Positions 1 through 6,755 are shown, counted from the first letter of the stretch. The stretch is 7,963 nt of DNA from Burkholderiales bacterium (GCA_019751575.1 JAIENF010000439.1:1-7963), one strand, 5' to 3'. Numbers and translations: made by a program. The notes: generated by a model from the letters alone, not told the origin.

Positions 1-983
1 GGACCTGGCTGATCACCGCCTACCTGCTGATCGCGGTGATGCCGGTGCTGGCCGGTGCGATCACCATGATCCTGACCGACCGCCACTTCGACACCCACTT
101 CTTCAACGCGGCCGGCGGTGGCGACCCGGTGCTGTTCCAGCACGTGTTCTGGTTCTTCGGGCACCCCGAGGTCTACATCATGATCCTGCCGGCGTTCGGC
201 ATCGTGTCCGAGATCATCCCGGCGTTCGCCCGCAAGCCGCTGTTCGGCTACACCTCGATGGTCTATGCCACCTCGTCGATCGCGATCCTCTCGTTCATCG
301 TCTGGGCGCACCACATGTTCACCGTCGGCATGCCGGCGACCGCGCAGCTCTTCTTCATGTACGCGACGATGCTGATCGCCGTGCCGACCGGCGTGAAGGT
401 ATTCAACTGGGTGGCGACGATGTGGAAGGGCTCGATGACCTTCGAGACCCCGATGCTGTTCGCCTGCGGCTTCATCTTCGTGTTCACGATGGGCGGCTTC
501 ACCGGGCTGATCCTCGCGATCACCCCGATCGACATCCAGCTGCACGACACCTACTTCGTGGTGGCGCACTTCCACTACGTGCTGGTGGCGGGCTCGCTGT
601 TCGCCCTGTTCGCCGGCGTGTACTACTGGCTGCCCAAGTGGACCGGGCACATGTACAACGAGACGCTGGGCAAGGCGCACTTCTGGCTGTCGGTGATCTT
701 CTTCAACATCACCTTCTTCGTGCAGCACTTCCTCGGCCTGGCCGGCATGCCGCGCCGCGTGCCCGACTACGCGCTCCAGTTCACCGACTTCAACATGATC
801 TCGACGATCGGTGCGTTCGGCTTCGGCTTCACCCAGCTGCTGTTCCTCTACATCGTGGTGTCGTGCATCCGCGGCGGCGAGAAGGCGGCAGACAAGCCCT
901 GGGAAGGCGCGCAGGGCCTCGAGTGGACCGTGCCGTCGCCGGCGCCCTACCACACCTTCGAAACCCCGCCGGTGGTGCGCTGA
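1..983 (+). CDS. ctaD: Cytochrome c oxidase subunit I (aa3-type), C-terminal part, 5' truncated
   Basis: Catalytic heme-copper subunit that reduces O2 to water and pumps protons in the inner membrane. The window opens inside the gene; the first whole codon is at 3 and TGA is at 981-983, leaving about 326 residues. Visible landmarks: GHPEVY, holding the CuB histidine (codon 162-164), the D-channel Glu and the Tyr that cross-links to a CuB His (174-176); the CuB His pair WAHHMF (309-314); the K-channel Thr and Lys in VPTGVK (387-389, 396-398); the heme a3 and heme a ligands in VAHFHYV (His at 567-569 and 573-575); and MPRR near 748, the Arg pair contacting heme propionates. The D-channel Glu in HPEVY together with the K-channel residues marks an A1-type oxidase. 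All catalytic residues in the visible part are intact, so it should be functional. It is not fused to subunit III, which is the separate gene at 1852. Confidence 0.98.
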   Translation, partial: TWLITAYLLIAVMPVLAGAITMILTDRHFDTHFFNAAGGGDPVLFQHVFWFFGHPEVYIMILPAFGIVSEIIPAFARKPLFGYTSMVYATSSIAILSFIVWAHHMFTVGMPATAQLFFMYATMLIAVPTGVKVFNWVATMWKGSMTFETPMLFACGFIFVFTMGGFTGLILAITPIDIQLHDTYFVVAHFHYVLVAGSLFALFAGVYYWLPKWTGHMYNETLGKAHFWLSVIFFNITFFVQHFLGLAGMPRRVPDYALQFTDFNMISTIGAFGFGFTQLLFLYIVVSCIRGGEKAADKPWEGAQGLEWTVPSPAPYHTFETPPVVR

Positions 984-1026
984 GCACCCGCCGCGCCGCT
1001 GCCCGCCCCCTTGCCCGACTGAAGAC

Positions 1027-1170
1027 ATGACCACCCTCGATACCTTGCCTCCCGCCGAACGCCAGCGCCTCCAGCGCCGCAATTCCGTGCGCATGGCCCT
1101 GGTGCTGGCGGTGGTCGCGGTGCTGGTCTTCAGCGGCTACATCTACCAGGTGGCAAGGATGGCGGCATGA
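1027..1170 (+). CDS. Small single-helix cytochrome oxidase assembly protein (47 aa)
   Basis: A 47-residue protein with a polar, Arg-rich N-terminus (residues 1-22, including QRLQRR) and one hydrophobic helix (about 23-42), so it should sit in the inner membrane with its N-terminus in the cytoplasm (positive-inside rule). It lies 43 nt after the ctaD stop. Its last codons overlap the ctaG start in an ATGA (1167-1170), so the two are probably translationally coupled. Betaproteobacterial cox clusters commonly carry a gene of this size and shape here, annotated as a cytochrome oxidase small assembly protein; I assign it on position and topology, not on a catalytic motif. The ribosome-binding site is weak (GAAG just upstream). 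A longer in-frame reading upstream runs through the ctaD coding region and is not credible. The molecular role is not established from the sequence; assisting CtaG or subunit I maturation is inference. Confidence 0.8.
   Translation: MTTLDTLPPAERQRLQRRNSVRMALVLAVVAVLVFSGYIYQVARMAA
1155..1159 (+). promoter_or_regulatory. Shine-Dalgarno AAGGA for ctaG, inside the upstream small gene
   Basis: AAGGA lies 7 nt before the ctaG ATG at 1167, within the last codons of the 47-residue gene. It supports the ATG in the ATGA overlap as the real ctaG start. Confidence 0.6.
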
Positions 1171-1823
1171 CGGACGGCAACGGAGTCGGGTCGCCGCCCC
1201 CGCCGGAACACGGCGCGCTGGCGGAAGAAACGGCGGCGGACAATCGCGTGACGCTGCGCAAGCTGCTGGTGGTCACCGTGATGATGTTCGGCTTCGGCTT
1301 CGCACTGGTGCCGCTGTACGAGAAGCTGTGCGAAGTGACCGGCATCAACCGGATCGTCAAGCGCGACGACCACAAGCCGGCGAACACGCAGGTCGATCCC
1401 AGCCGGAGCATCACGGTCGAGTTCGATGCGAACCTGCGCAGCAACCTGCCCTGGACCTTCAAGCCGCTCGAGACCAGCGTGAAGGTGCATCCGGGCGAGA
1501 TCGCCACGGTGGTGTACGAGGTCACCAACGTCTCCGGGCATGCGGTGATCGGCCAGGCCATTCCGAGCTACGGGCCGATGCTCGCCGGCCAGTTCTTCCG
1601 CAAGATCGAGTGCTTCTGCTTCGAGAAGCAGGAACTCGCCGCGGGCGAGACCCGTCAGATGCCGATCGCCTTCGTCGTCGATCCGACGCTGCCGTCCGAT
1701 GTGAATACAATCACCCTGTCGTTCACGTTCTTCGAGGTGCCAGGCCGCGCGCAGTCGGGATCCCCGCTCGCCGTGGTTGCCACCCCGACGGCGGTGACCG
1801 CACCGCAATCGAAGATCCAGTAG
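1167..1823 (+). CDS. ctaG: Cytochrome c oxidase assembly protein CtaG/Cox11 (CuB copper chaperone)
   Basis: Membrane-anchored periplasmic copper chaperone that supplies Cu(I) to the CuB site of subunit I. The 218 residues are usual or slightly long for the family. The order is a polar Pro/Glu-rich N-terminus (1-28), one transmembrane helix (about 31-50), the membrane-proximal cysteine in YEKLCEVTG (Cys55), then the immunoglobulin-like domain. That domain carries the diagnostic PSYGP...FFRKIECFCFEKQ block with the CFCF copper motif (Cys149, Cys151), followed by a TLSFTFFEV strand near 182-191. All three conserved cysteines are present. A short Ala/Thr/Pro-rich tail (200-218) follows the domain. 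The start is the ATG at 1167, which overlaps the preceding stop and has AAGGA 7 nt upstream. The ctaE start comes only 28 nt after the stop, so there is no room for the DUF2970 gene often found here in related clusters. Confidence 0.97.
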   Translation: MTDGNGVGSPPPPEHGALAEETAADNRVTLRKLLVVTVMMFGFGFALVPLYEKLCEVTGINRIVKRDDHKPANTQVDPSRSITVEFDANLRSNLPWTFKPLETSVKVHPGEIATVVYEVTNVSGHAVIGQAIPSYGPMLAGQFFRKIECFCFEKQELAAGETRQMPIAFVVDPTLPSDVNTITLSFTFFEVPGRAQSGSPLAVVATPTAVTAPQSKIQ

Positions 1824-1851
1824 AGACCGTGCAGGTCCAACGGAGTTGTCC

Positions 1852-2721
1852 ATGAGCCAGTCCGCAGCCGCCCACAACAGCACCGCCCCCCACTACTTCG
1901 TGCCGCAACCCTCGACCTGGCCGATCTTCGGGTCGTTCGCGCTGTTCTTCATGGCGCTCGGTACGACGCTCTGGATGAACGACGTGGGCTGGGGCAAGTT
2001 CCTGCTGATCGGCGGGTTGTGCATCCTGTTCTACATGATGTTCGGCTGGTTCGGCGAGGTGATCCGGGAAAGCGAAGGCGGCCTGTACAGCAAGCGGGTG
2101 GACGTGTCCTTCCGCTGGTCGATGGGGTGGTTCATCTTCTCCGAGGTGATGTTCTTCGCCGCTTTCTTCGGCGTGCTGTTCTACATGCGCGTGATCTCCG
2201 TGCCCGACCTCGGCAGCCTGGACAACCGGCTGCTGTGGCCCGATTTCACCGCCGGCTGGCCGCTGGCCGGCCCGGGCATCCGCGAGTCGTTCGAGACGAT
2301 CCCGGCGTTCGGCCTGCCCGCGATCAACACCATGCTGCTGCTGCTGTCGGGCGTGACGATCACCCTGGCGCACTGGGCGCTGATCGCCAACAACCGGCCG
2401 GCGTTGATGCGCTGGATGATCGCGACGATCGCGCTGGGCACCGTGTTCCTTTTCGTGCAGGGCTACGAGTACGTCCACGCATGGCGTGACCTCAACCTGC
2501 AGCTCGACATGGGCGCGTACGGCGCGACCTTTTTCATGCTGACCGGTTTCCATGGCTTCCACGTGACGATCGGCACGATCATGCTGATCGTGATCACCGT
2601 GCGTTGTTCGAAGGGCCACTTCACGCCCGAGAATCATTTCGGGTTCGAAGGCGTGGCCTGGTACTGGCACTTCGTGGACGTCGTCTGGCTGTTGCTGTTC
2701 GTGGTCGTATACGCGATGTAG
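1852..2721 (+). CDS. ctaE: Cytochrome c oxidase subunit III
   Basis: Seven-helix membrane subunit III of the aa3 oxidase (coxC); it stabilises the catalytic core and sustains proton uptake. It has 289 residues from the ATG at 1852, chosen because GGAG (1842-1845) lies 6 nt upstream. A TTG two codons earlier (1846) directly abuts that site and is unlikely to be the start. Family landmarks: PHYFVPQPSTWPIFGS at the N-terminus (13-28), the conserved Glu in WFIFSEVMFF (Glu98), LSGVTITLAHWAL (165-177), QGYEY (203-207), TGFHGFHVTIG (231-241) and the C-terminal AWYWHFVDVVWLLLF helix (269-283). The first two helices are present, as in the long seven-helix form. It follows ctaG by 28 nt in the same operon, and its stop is followed by a pair of strong hairpins. 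Confidence 0.97.
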   Translation: MSQSAAAHNSTAPHYFVPQPSTWPIFGSFALFFMALGTTLWMNDVGWGKFLLIGGLCILFYMMFGWFGEVIRESEGGLYSKRVDVSFRWSMGWFIFSEVMFFAAFFGVLFYMRVISVPDLGSLDNRLLWPDFTAGWPLAGPGIRESFETIPAFGLPAINTMLLLLSGVTITLAHWALIANNRPALMRWMIATIALGTVFLFVQGYEYVHAWRDLNLQLDMGAYGATFFMLTGFHGFHVTIGTIMLIVITVRCSKGHFTPENHFGFEGVAWYWHFVDVVWLLLFVVVYAM

Positions 2722-2731
2722 GAACATGCCC

Positions 2732-2756
2732 CGGCTGCGTCCGGTGGACGCAGCCG
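2732..2756 (+). terminator. Perfect 11-bp hairpin after ctaE (possible terminator)
   Basis: An inverted repeat 10 nt after the ctaE stop: arm CGGCTGCGTCC (2732-2742), loop GGT, arm GGACGCAGCCG (2746-2756), all 11 pairs matched. A second, shorter hairpin follows (2766-2782). No T-run comes after either, so this is not a textbook intrinsic terminator. It could end or slow transcription with Rho, protect the 3' end of the ctaD-ctaE mRNA, or serve both strands, because the minus-strand DUF2909 gene converges on it. Being perfectly symmetric, it can fold in transcripts from either strand. Confidence 0.5.
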
Positions 2757-2765
2757 CGCGAGAAT

Positions 2766-2782
2766 CTGCCGGGCCCCGGCAG
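2766..2782 (+). repeat. Second GC-rich hairpin in the ctaE/DUF2909 gap
   Basis: CTGCCGG (2766-2772) pairs with CCGGCAG (2776-2782) around a 3-nt loop, 9 nt after the first hairpin. It is shorter and fully GC-rich, with no T-run after it. I see no open reading frame or other site in the rest of the 178-nt gap (2722-2899), apart from a weak 5-bp stem at 2882-2893. Confidence 0.4.
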
Positions 2783-2899
2783 GGCGGCCGTGGATGCCGC
2801 AGGGGCGATCGGGCACAGGGATGCGCCGTCACGCCGCTGCCGGGGCGCTCCGGTGCTGCCCGCCGCCTGCCGGGCCTCCCGCGCCGTCCGGCGGAAATG

Positions 2900-3103
2900 T
2901 CACAGGGCAGAGCCGCGAAGCGTGATCACTCCGGTGAAATGCGCGAGCATCAGCAACACGAAGAGCAGCACCGACAGACCGACGCGCAGCGTGAGTGCGC
3001 GCACCGTGCGGGTCGAGTTGCCCCTGTCACTGAACATGTAGAACAGTGCCGATCCCAGGCTGGCGATGATCAGCACCAGGAAGCCGACGATCAGGATAGT
3101 CAT
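2900..3103 (-). CDS. Twin transmembrane protein, DUF2909 family (67 aa)
   Basis: A 67-residue protein made of two hydrophobic helices (about 3-23 and 41-61) joined by a polar, basic loop containing SDRGNSTRTVRALTLR. SLGSALFYMFSDRG, then RTVRALTLRVGLS and a second helix ending in HFTGVI, match what I recall of the DUF2909 family, usually found beside SURF1 in beta- and gammaproteobacterial oxidase clusters. No biochemical function is established; a role in oxidase assembly is suggested only by position. The start is the ATG read from 3103, where the family's N-terminal helix begins; a 21-residue upstream extension (from 3166) is possible but looks like shadow of the SURF1 5' end. The ribosome-binding site is poor. 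It is the only minus-strand gene supported here; it is divergent from SURF1, with overlapping start codons, and convergent with ctaE. Confidence 0.85.
   Translation of the reverse strand: MTILIVGFLVLIIASLGSALFYMFSDRGNSTRTVRALTLRVGLSVLLFVLLMLAHFTGVITLRGSAL
3093..3096 (+). promoter_or_regulatory. Shine-Dalgarno AGGA for SURF1, inside the opposing DUF2909 gene
   Basis: AGGA lies 5 nt before the ATG at 3102 and decides the SURF1 start. The same bases, read on the minus strand, are codons 3-4 of the DUF2909 gene, so the site lies within that gene's coding sequence. Confidence 0.55.
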
Positions 3104-3980
3104 GTCAACGCCCGGAAATGGATCAGGCAGTCTAGCCGAACCCGCTGCACAACCGTCCGCGGCCACGTCTGTTCCCGGCGCATCGGCCGGTGCACCGGCG
3201 CGGGCGGCGGGCCGTCGCCGGTTCCGTCCGGAATGGGTGCCGACCGTCGTGCTGATCGCCGTGCTGGCGCTGACGCTGTCGGCGGCGCGCTGGCAACTGG
3301 ACCGGGCGGCCTACAAGTCGGGCCTGCAACAGCGCATCGAGGCCGCTGCCAGTGCGCCGCCCGTCTCGCTGCAATCGGGCGTGGACGGCGACCCTTCGCT
3401 GCTTGCCTGGTTCCCGGTCGAGGCGACCGGCCGCTTCGACGACGGCAAGGTGGTTTTCCTGGACAACCGGCTGCGCGATGGCGTGCCGGGTTACGAAGTG
3501 CTGACGCCGCTGCGCCTGTCCGGCAGCGACCGGGTGCTGCTGGTGAACCGGGGCTGGGTCGCCGCGCCCCGGCAGCGCGACCGGCTGCCGCAGGTCGACA
3601 CGCCGGTGGGTGAAGTCCGCGTACGGGGGCTGGCCTTCCTGCCCAGCGAGCGATTCATGGAGCTTCGGGCCGATACCGATGACGCGTCGCGCTGGCAGAA
3701 CTGGACCCTCGCGCGGGCGCGCGAACGCTGGTCGCTCGACCTGATGCCGGTGGCGATGTTGCAGTCCGCGGCGATCGAGGGCGAGGGCGCCGGCCTCGGG
3801 CGCTCGGACACGCTGGCACGCAACTGGCCGCGGCCCGATGCGGGCATCGACAAGCATCGCGGATACGCGCTCCAGTGGTTCAGCTTCGCCGGCATCGGCT
3901 TCATCGTCTGGCTGCTGCTCAGCCTCCGGCGCGACGCCCACGATGCCGCTCCAACAGACCGCGACCGGAGTACCCGATGA
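3102..3980 (+). CDS. surf1: SURF1 family cytochrome oxidase biogenesis protein
   Basis: Inner-membrane assembly factor that binds heme A and helps place it in the a3 site of subunit I. It has 292 residues, longer than most bacterial members. Order: an Ala/Pro/Gly-rich cytoplasmic N-terminus (1-36), a basic patch GRRRFRPEW (37-45), helix 1 (about 46-61) running into the signature ARWQLDRAAYK (62-72), a periplasmic domain with GRFDDGKVVFLDNR (110-123), GVPGYEVLTPL (127-137) and LLVNRGWVA (146-154), then HRGYALQWFSFAG (252-264) leading into helix 2 (about 258-275) and a polar tail. The start is the ATG at 3102 with AGGA 5 nt upstream; the next possible start, GTG at 3237, would remove the basic residues before helix 1. 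The last codons overlap the next gene by 4 nt (ATGA, 3977-3980). It has no obvious promoter of its own; one would have to lie within the opposing DUF2909 gene. Confidence 0.96.
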   Translation: MSTPGNGSGSLAEPAAQPSAATSVPGASAGAPARAAGRRRFRPEWVPTVVLIAVLALTLSAARWQLDRAAYKSGLQQRIEAAASAPPVSLQSGVDGDPSLLAWFPVEATGRFDDGKVVFLDNRLRDGVPGYEVLTPLRLSGSDRVLLVNRGWVAAPRQRDRLPQVDTPVGEVRVRGLAFLPSERFMELRADTDDASRWQNWTLARARERWSLDLMPVAMLQSAAIEGEGAGLGRSDTLARNWPRPDAGIDKHRGYALQWFSFAGIGFIVWLLLSLRRDAHDAAPTDRDRSTR

Positions 3981-4642
3981 CCCTTCCAACCGGCCTGCGT
4001 CGAAAGCTTCCGCTGATCATCCTGGTGCTGGTCTGCGCGACGCCCGCGTTCGGCCCCTACCTGCTCTGGTTCTTCTGGAAGCCGGGCGACTACAGCAACT
4101 ACGGCGAACTGGTCACGCCCGTGGCGCTGCCGGCGGTGGTGCTCGAGCCGCTGGCGCCGCTCCCTGCACCCCCCGTGCCTTCGGCAGTACCTGTCGCGGC
4201 TGCAACTGCGGCAGCCGGTGCGCCGCTGCCGGGGACCACGGCGCCGGCGCCGGCGGTGCCGACGCTGCGCGGGAAATGGTTCCTGGTCATGGCGGACGGT
4301 GCCGCGTGCGATGCCCGCTGCGAGCACAAGATCTGGCAGCTGCGCCAGTTGCGCACGATGCAGGGCAAGGAGATGGAACGGGTCGAACGCGTCTGGCTGG
4401 TGGATGATCGCGGGGAACCGGCCGCTCGCCTGCATGAACCCTTTGCCGGCACCTGGGTCGTGCGCCAGCCCGATCCGGCACTGCTGGCGGCGCTGCCGCT
4501 GGCGAAGGGCGCCGAACTGCGCGACCACATCTGGCTGGTCGACCCGCTCGGCAACCTGATGATGCGCTACCCGCCGGATGCCGATGCCTCGCGCATCCGC
4601 AGGGACATGACCCGCCTGCTCAAGTACTCGAGGATCGGATGA
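3977..4642 (+). CDS. Membrane-anchored Sco/thioredoxin-like CxxxC protein of the cox cluster
   Basis: A 221-residue protein with a short basic N-terminus (MTLPTGLRRK), one helix (about 11-34), the segment KPGDYSNYGELV (35-46), an Ala/Pro-rich linker (about 50-96) with no predicted fold, and a globular periplasmic domain. The domain opens with LRGKWFLVMADGAACDARC, where Cys111 and Cys115 form a CxxxC, and continues with ERVWLVDD (137-144) and DHIWLVDPLGNLMMRYP (183-199; His184). The pattern LxGKW-LV-(x)n-CxxxC followed by a WLVDPxG strand resembles Sco1/SenC copper chaperones and thioredoxins. However, the His is only two residues before the WLVD strand, whereas in Sco proteins the copper-binding His lies about five before it. 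GGAG (3967-3970) sits 6 nt before the ATG, which overlaps the SURF1 stop; its own stop overlaps ctaA. Related clusters carry a gene of this kind here, usually left hypothetical. A thiol or copper role in oxidase assembly is inference. Confidence 0.85.
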   Translation: MTLPTGLRRKLPLIILVLVCATPAFGPYLLWFFWKPGDYSNYGELVTPVALPAVVLEPLAPLPAPPVPSAVPVAAATAAAGAPLPGTTAPAPAVPTLRGKWFLVMADGAACDARCEHKIWQLRQLRTMQGKEMERVERVWLVDDRGEPAARLHEPFAGTWVVRQPDPALLAALPLAKGAELRDHIWLVDPLGNLMMRYPPDADASRIRRDMTRLLKYSRIG

Positions 4643-5736
4643 TGTACAGGAAGCTCCTGCTGATCGCACCGCTGTTGACGCTCATCGTCGTGGTCGTCGG
4701 CGCGTTTACCCGATTGACCGATTCCGGCCTGGGCTGTCCCGACTGGCCGGGCTGCTATGGCCAGCTCACCGCACCCGACACCGCGGCGGAGATCGCCCGG
4801 GCGAGTGAACGCTTCCCCGGTGCCGAGATCGATCCGTTCAAGGGCTGGATCGAAATGATCCACCGCTACCTGGCCGGTTTGCTCGGCCTGCTGATCCTCG
4901 GCATCGCGGTGATCGCCTGGCGCAACCGTTTCCGCCAGGCGGCGTCCGCGGTACGCCTGCCGGGCAGCGATGCCCACTGGCTCGGCACCGGCCTGCTGCT
5001 CCTGCTGCTGGTGCAGGCGCTGCTCGGCAAGTTCACCGTCACGTTGCTGCTCAAGCCGGGCGTCGTCACGCTGCACCTGCTCGGCGGCATGCTGATCCTG
5101 TCGGTGCTGTTCCGGATGGCGATCGGCGAGTTCGTCGACCGCAGCCGGGTGGCCATCGATCGTGCGGCACGGCTGGCGCCCTGGGCAGCGGTCGGGATCC
5201 TGCTGCTGGTGGCGCAGATCATCCTGGGCGGATGGGTGAGCACGAACTACGCGGCGCTGACCTGCCTCGACTTCCCGACCTGCCATGGCACCTTCCTGCC
5301 GCCGATGGACTTCCAGCACGGCTTCCATGTGCTGCGCGAACTCGGCGAAGCGCCGGACGGCACCCCGCTGTCGCACGAATCCCTGAACGCGATCCAGTGG
5401 ACCCATCGGGTCGGCGCGCTGGTGCTCACCGCGTACCTCGGCGTGCTCGGGCTGGTCGCCATGCGCATTCCCGGCGTGGGCGCGGCCGCGGTCGCGATGC
5501 TCGTGCTGCTCGTGGCCCAGGTCACCATCGGCATCCTCAACGTCGTGTGGTTGCTGCCGCTGTGGCTCGCGACCCTGCACAACTTCGGTGCGGCCCTGCT
5601 GCTTTGCGCCGCGGTGATGCTAAAATTCATGGTGACGCGCCGGGTGGGCGTCGATAATCATGCCGATGCGGGTACTCATGCCGACGCCCGCACGGGCCGC
5701 CCCGCCAACGGATCCGCACGGGCTGCACACGCCTGA
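4639..5736 (+). CDS. ctaA: Heme A synthase (COX15/CtaA)
   Basis: Eight-helix membrane monooxygenase that oxidises the C8 methyl of heme O to a formyl group, giving heme A for CtaD. It has 365 residues. Seen: [21 protein letters not shown] (21-41) with the first loop cysteine pair (Cys33, Cys39); [10 protein letters not shown] (71-80) with Glu72 and heme ligand His75; His146 in VTLHLLGG; the second cysteine pair Cys209/Cys215 in [11 protein letters not shown]; His256 in QWTHRVGA; and His314 in ATLHNFGA. The two half-molecule His pairs and both cysteine pairs are complete. ATG occurs twice at the start (4639, overlapping the previous stop, and 4642); GAGGA at 4630-4634 fits 4642 slightly better (7 nt against 4), so the protein may be one residue shorter. 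The tail after about residue 334 is a polar, His/Ala/Asp-rich extension containing a small repeat. Confidence 0.97.
   Translation: MMYRKLLLIAPLLTLIVVVVGAFTRLTDSGLGCPDWPGCYGQLTAPDTAAEIARASERFPGAEIDPFKGWIEMIHRYLAGLLGLLILGIAVIAWRNRFRQAASAVRLPGSDAHWLGTGLLLLLLVQALLGKFTVTLLLKPGVVTLHLLGGMLILSVLFRMAIGEFVDRSRVAIDRAARLAPWAAVGILLLVAQIILGGWVSTNYAALTCLDFPTCHGTFLPPMDFQHGFHVLRELGEAPDGTPLSHESLNAIQWTHRVGALVLTAYLGVLGLVAMRIPGVGAAAVAMLVLLVAQVTIGILNVVWLLPLWLATLHNFGAALLLCAAVMLKFMVTRRVGVDNHADAGTHADARTGRPANGSARAAHA
5658..5693 (+). repeat. Imperfect 18-bp tandem duplication in the ctaA tail
   Basis: Two adjacent 18-nt units (5658-5675 and 5676-5693) match at 14 of 18 positions; both begin TCATGCCGA. They encode the HADAGT / HADART stretch of the non-conserved CtaA tail, in frame, so the duplication lengthens the tail without breaking the gene. 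Confidence 0.55.
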
Positions 5737-5822
5737 TCGCCAAGACAAGACAAAGCCCGATGCAGGGCCGCACCGGCCGGCTGCCTGCCGCGGCCGGTGC
5801 AGACGAGACCCGACCGATACCG

Positions 5823-6722
5823 ATGTCCCAGACCCTCGCCCTGACCGGTGGCACCCTGCGCCAGTTCTATGAACTGACGAAGCCGCGCGTGGTGTCGCTG
5901 ATCGTGTTCACGGCGGTCATCGGCATGTTCCTCGCGACCGCACCCGGTACCCTGCCGCCGTTGTCGCCGGTGGTGTTCGCCACGATCGGCATCGCGCTGG
6001 TGGCCGGCGCGGCGGCGGCGGTGAACTGCCTGATCGAGCAGAAGATCGACGCGGTGATGGCGCGCACCCGCGGTCGTCCGCTGCCCAGCGGCAACGTCAA
6101 TTCGCTGCAGACGCTGGTGTTCGCGGGGCTGGTCGGCGGTGTCGGGCTGCTGGTGCTGCACAACCTGGTGAACACGCTGACCATGTGGCTCACGCTGGCC
6201 ACCTTCGTCGGTTACGCGATCATCTACACCGTGGTGCTCAAGCCGCTGACCCCGCAGAACATCGTGATCGGCGGCGCCTCGGGGGCGATGCCGCCGGTGC
6301 TGGGCTGGGCCGCGATCACCGGCGAAGTGTCGCCGGCCGCGCTGGTGCTGTTCCTGATCATCTTCGCCTGGACGCCCCCGCACTTCTGGGCGCTCGCGCT
6401 CTATCGCAAGCATGAATACGCCAAGGCAGGCGTCCCGATGCTGCCGGTGACCCATGGCGACCGCTTCACCCAGCTGTCGGTGCTGCTCTACACGGTCATC
6501 CTGTTCGCCTGCTCGCTGCTGCCGTTCGCCATCCGCATGAGCGGCTGGCTCTACCTGGCCTCAGCCGTGGTGCTCGGCGGCGTGTTCCTCTGGTATGCAT
6601 GGCGGCTGTTCACGAACTACAGCGACTGGCTCGCGCGGCGCACGTTCCGCTACTCGATCCTCTACCTCACGCTGATCTTCGCTGCGCTGCTGGTCGACCA
6701 CTACGCGCCCTGGAACTACTAG
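5823..6722 (+). CDS. ctaB: Heme O synthase / protoheme IX farnesyltransferase
   Basis: UbiA-superfamily prenyltransferase (CtaB/CyoE/COX10) that attaches farnesyl to heme B to give heme O, the substrate of CtaA. From the ATG at 5823 it has 299 residues, the usual family length, starting [10 protein letters not shown] before the conserved [12 protein letters not shown] (15-26). Seen: the first substrate/metal motif [23 protein letters not shown] around 68-90 with Asp76, Arg81 and Arg85; [17 protein letters not shown] (135-151); AMPPVLGW (155-162); the second Asp-type region replaced by the family's [11 protein letters not shown] (183-193); and [12 protein letters not shown] (201-212). About nine helices are expected. 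An in-frame ATG at 5760 would add 21 polar residues; neither start has a good ribosome-binding site, and I prefer 5823 on family length. The gap after ctaA is 86 nt with no clear signal, so ctaB is probably in the same transcript. Confidence 0.96.
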   Translation: MSQTLALTGGTLRQFYELTKPRVVSLIVFTAVIGMFLATAPGTLPPLSPVVFATIGIALVAGAAAAVNCLIEQKIDAVMARTRGRPLPSGNVNSLQTLVFAGLVGGVGLLVLHNLVNTLTMWLTLATFVGYAIIYTVVLKPLTPQNIVIGGASGAMPPVLGWAAITGEVSPAALVLFLIIFAWTPPHFWALALYRKHEYAKAGVPMLPVTHGDRFTQLSVLLYTVILFACSLLPFAIRMSGWLYLASAVVLGGVFLWYAWRLFTNYSDWLARRTFRYSILYLTLIFAALLVDHYAPWNY

Positions 6723-6755
6723 CACACCGGGGCGTCCCGCAGCAGGCGTGAAGCG

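Noticed and set aside
1143..1883. Long minus-strand open frame opposite ctaG
   Set aside because: Antisense shadow caused by high GC content; composition is Arg/His/Gly-rich with no recognisable domain, and the plus-strand Cox11 is unambiguous.
1723..2832. 369-residue minus-strand open frame opposite ctaE
   Set aside because: Low-complexity His/Gln/Glu/Arg-rich translation typical of the antisense of hydrophobic GC-rich genes; subunit III on the plus strand explains the region.
2882..2893. Short inverted repeat CGCCG/CGGCG just beyond the DUF2909 stop
   Set aside because: Only 5 bp with a 2-nt loop and no T-run; expected by chance at this GC content.
3018..3044. Possible sigma70 promoter for SURF1 (TTGCCC ... 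TAGAAC)
   Set aside because: Spacing is about 15 nt and the -10 match is poor; in such GC-rich DNA this is within chance, so no promoter is called.
2726..3613. Plus-strand open frame spanning the gap, DUF2909 and the SURF1 5' end
   Set aside because: It is out of frame with SURF1, its translation is Arg/Gly/Ala-rich without motifs, and it crosses two better-supported genes.
5760..5822. Upstream ATG extending CtaB by 21 residues
   Set aside because: The added residues are polar and not part of the family N-terminus, and the ribosome-binding site is no better; kept only as an alternative start.
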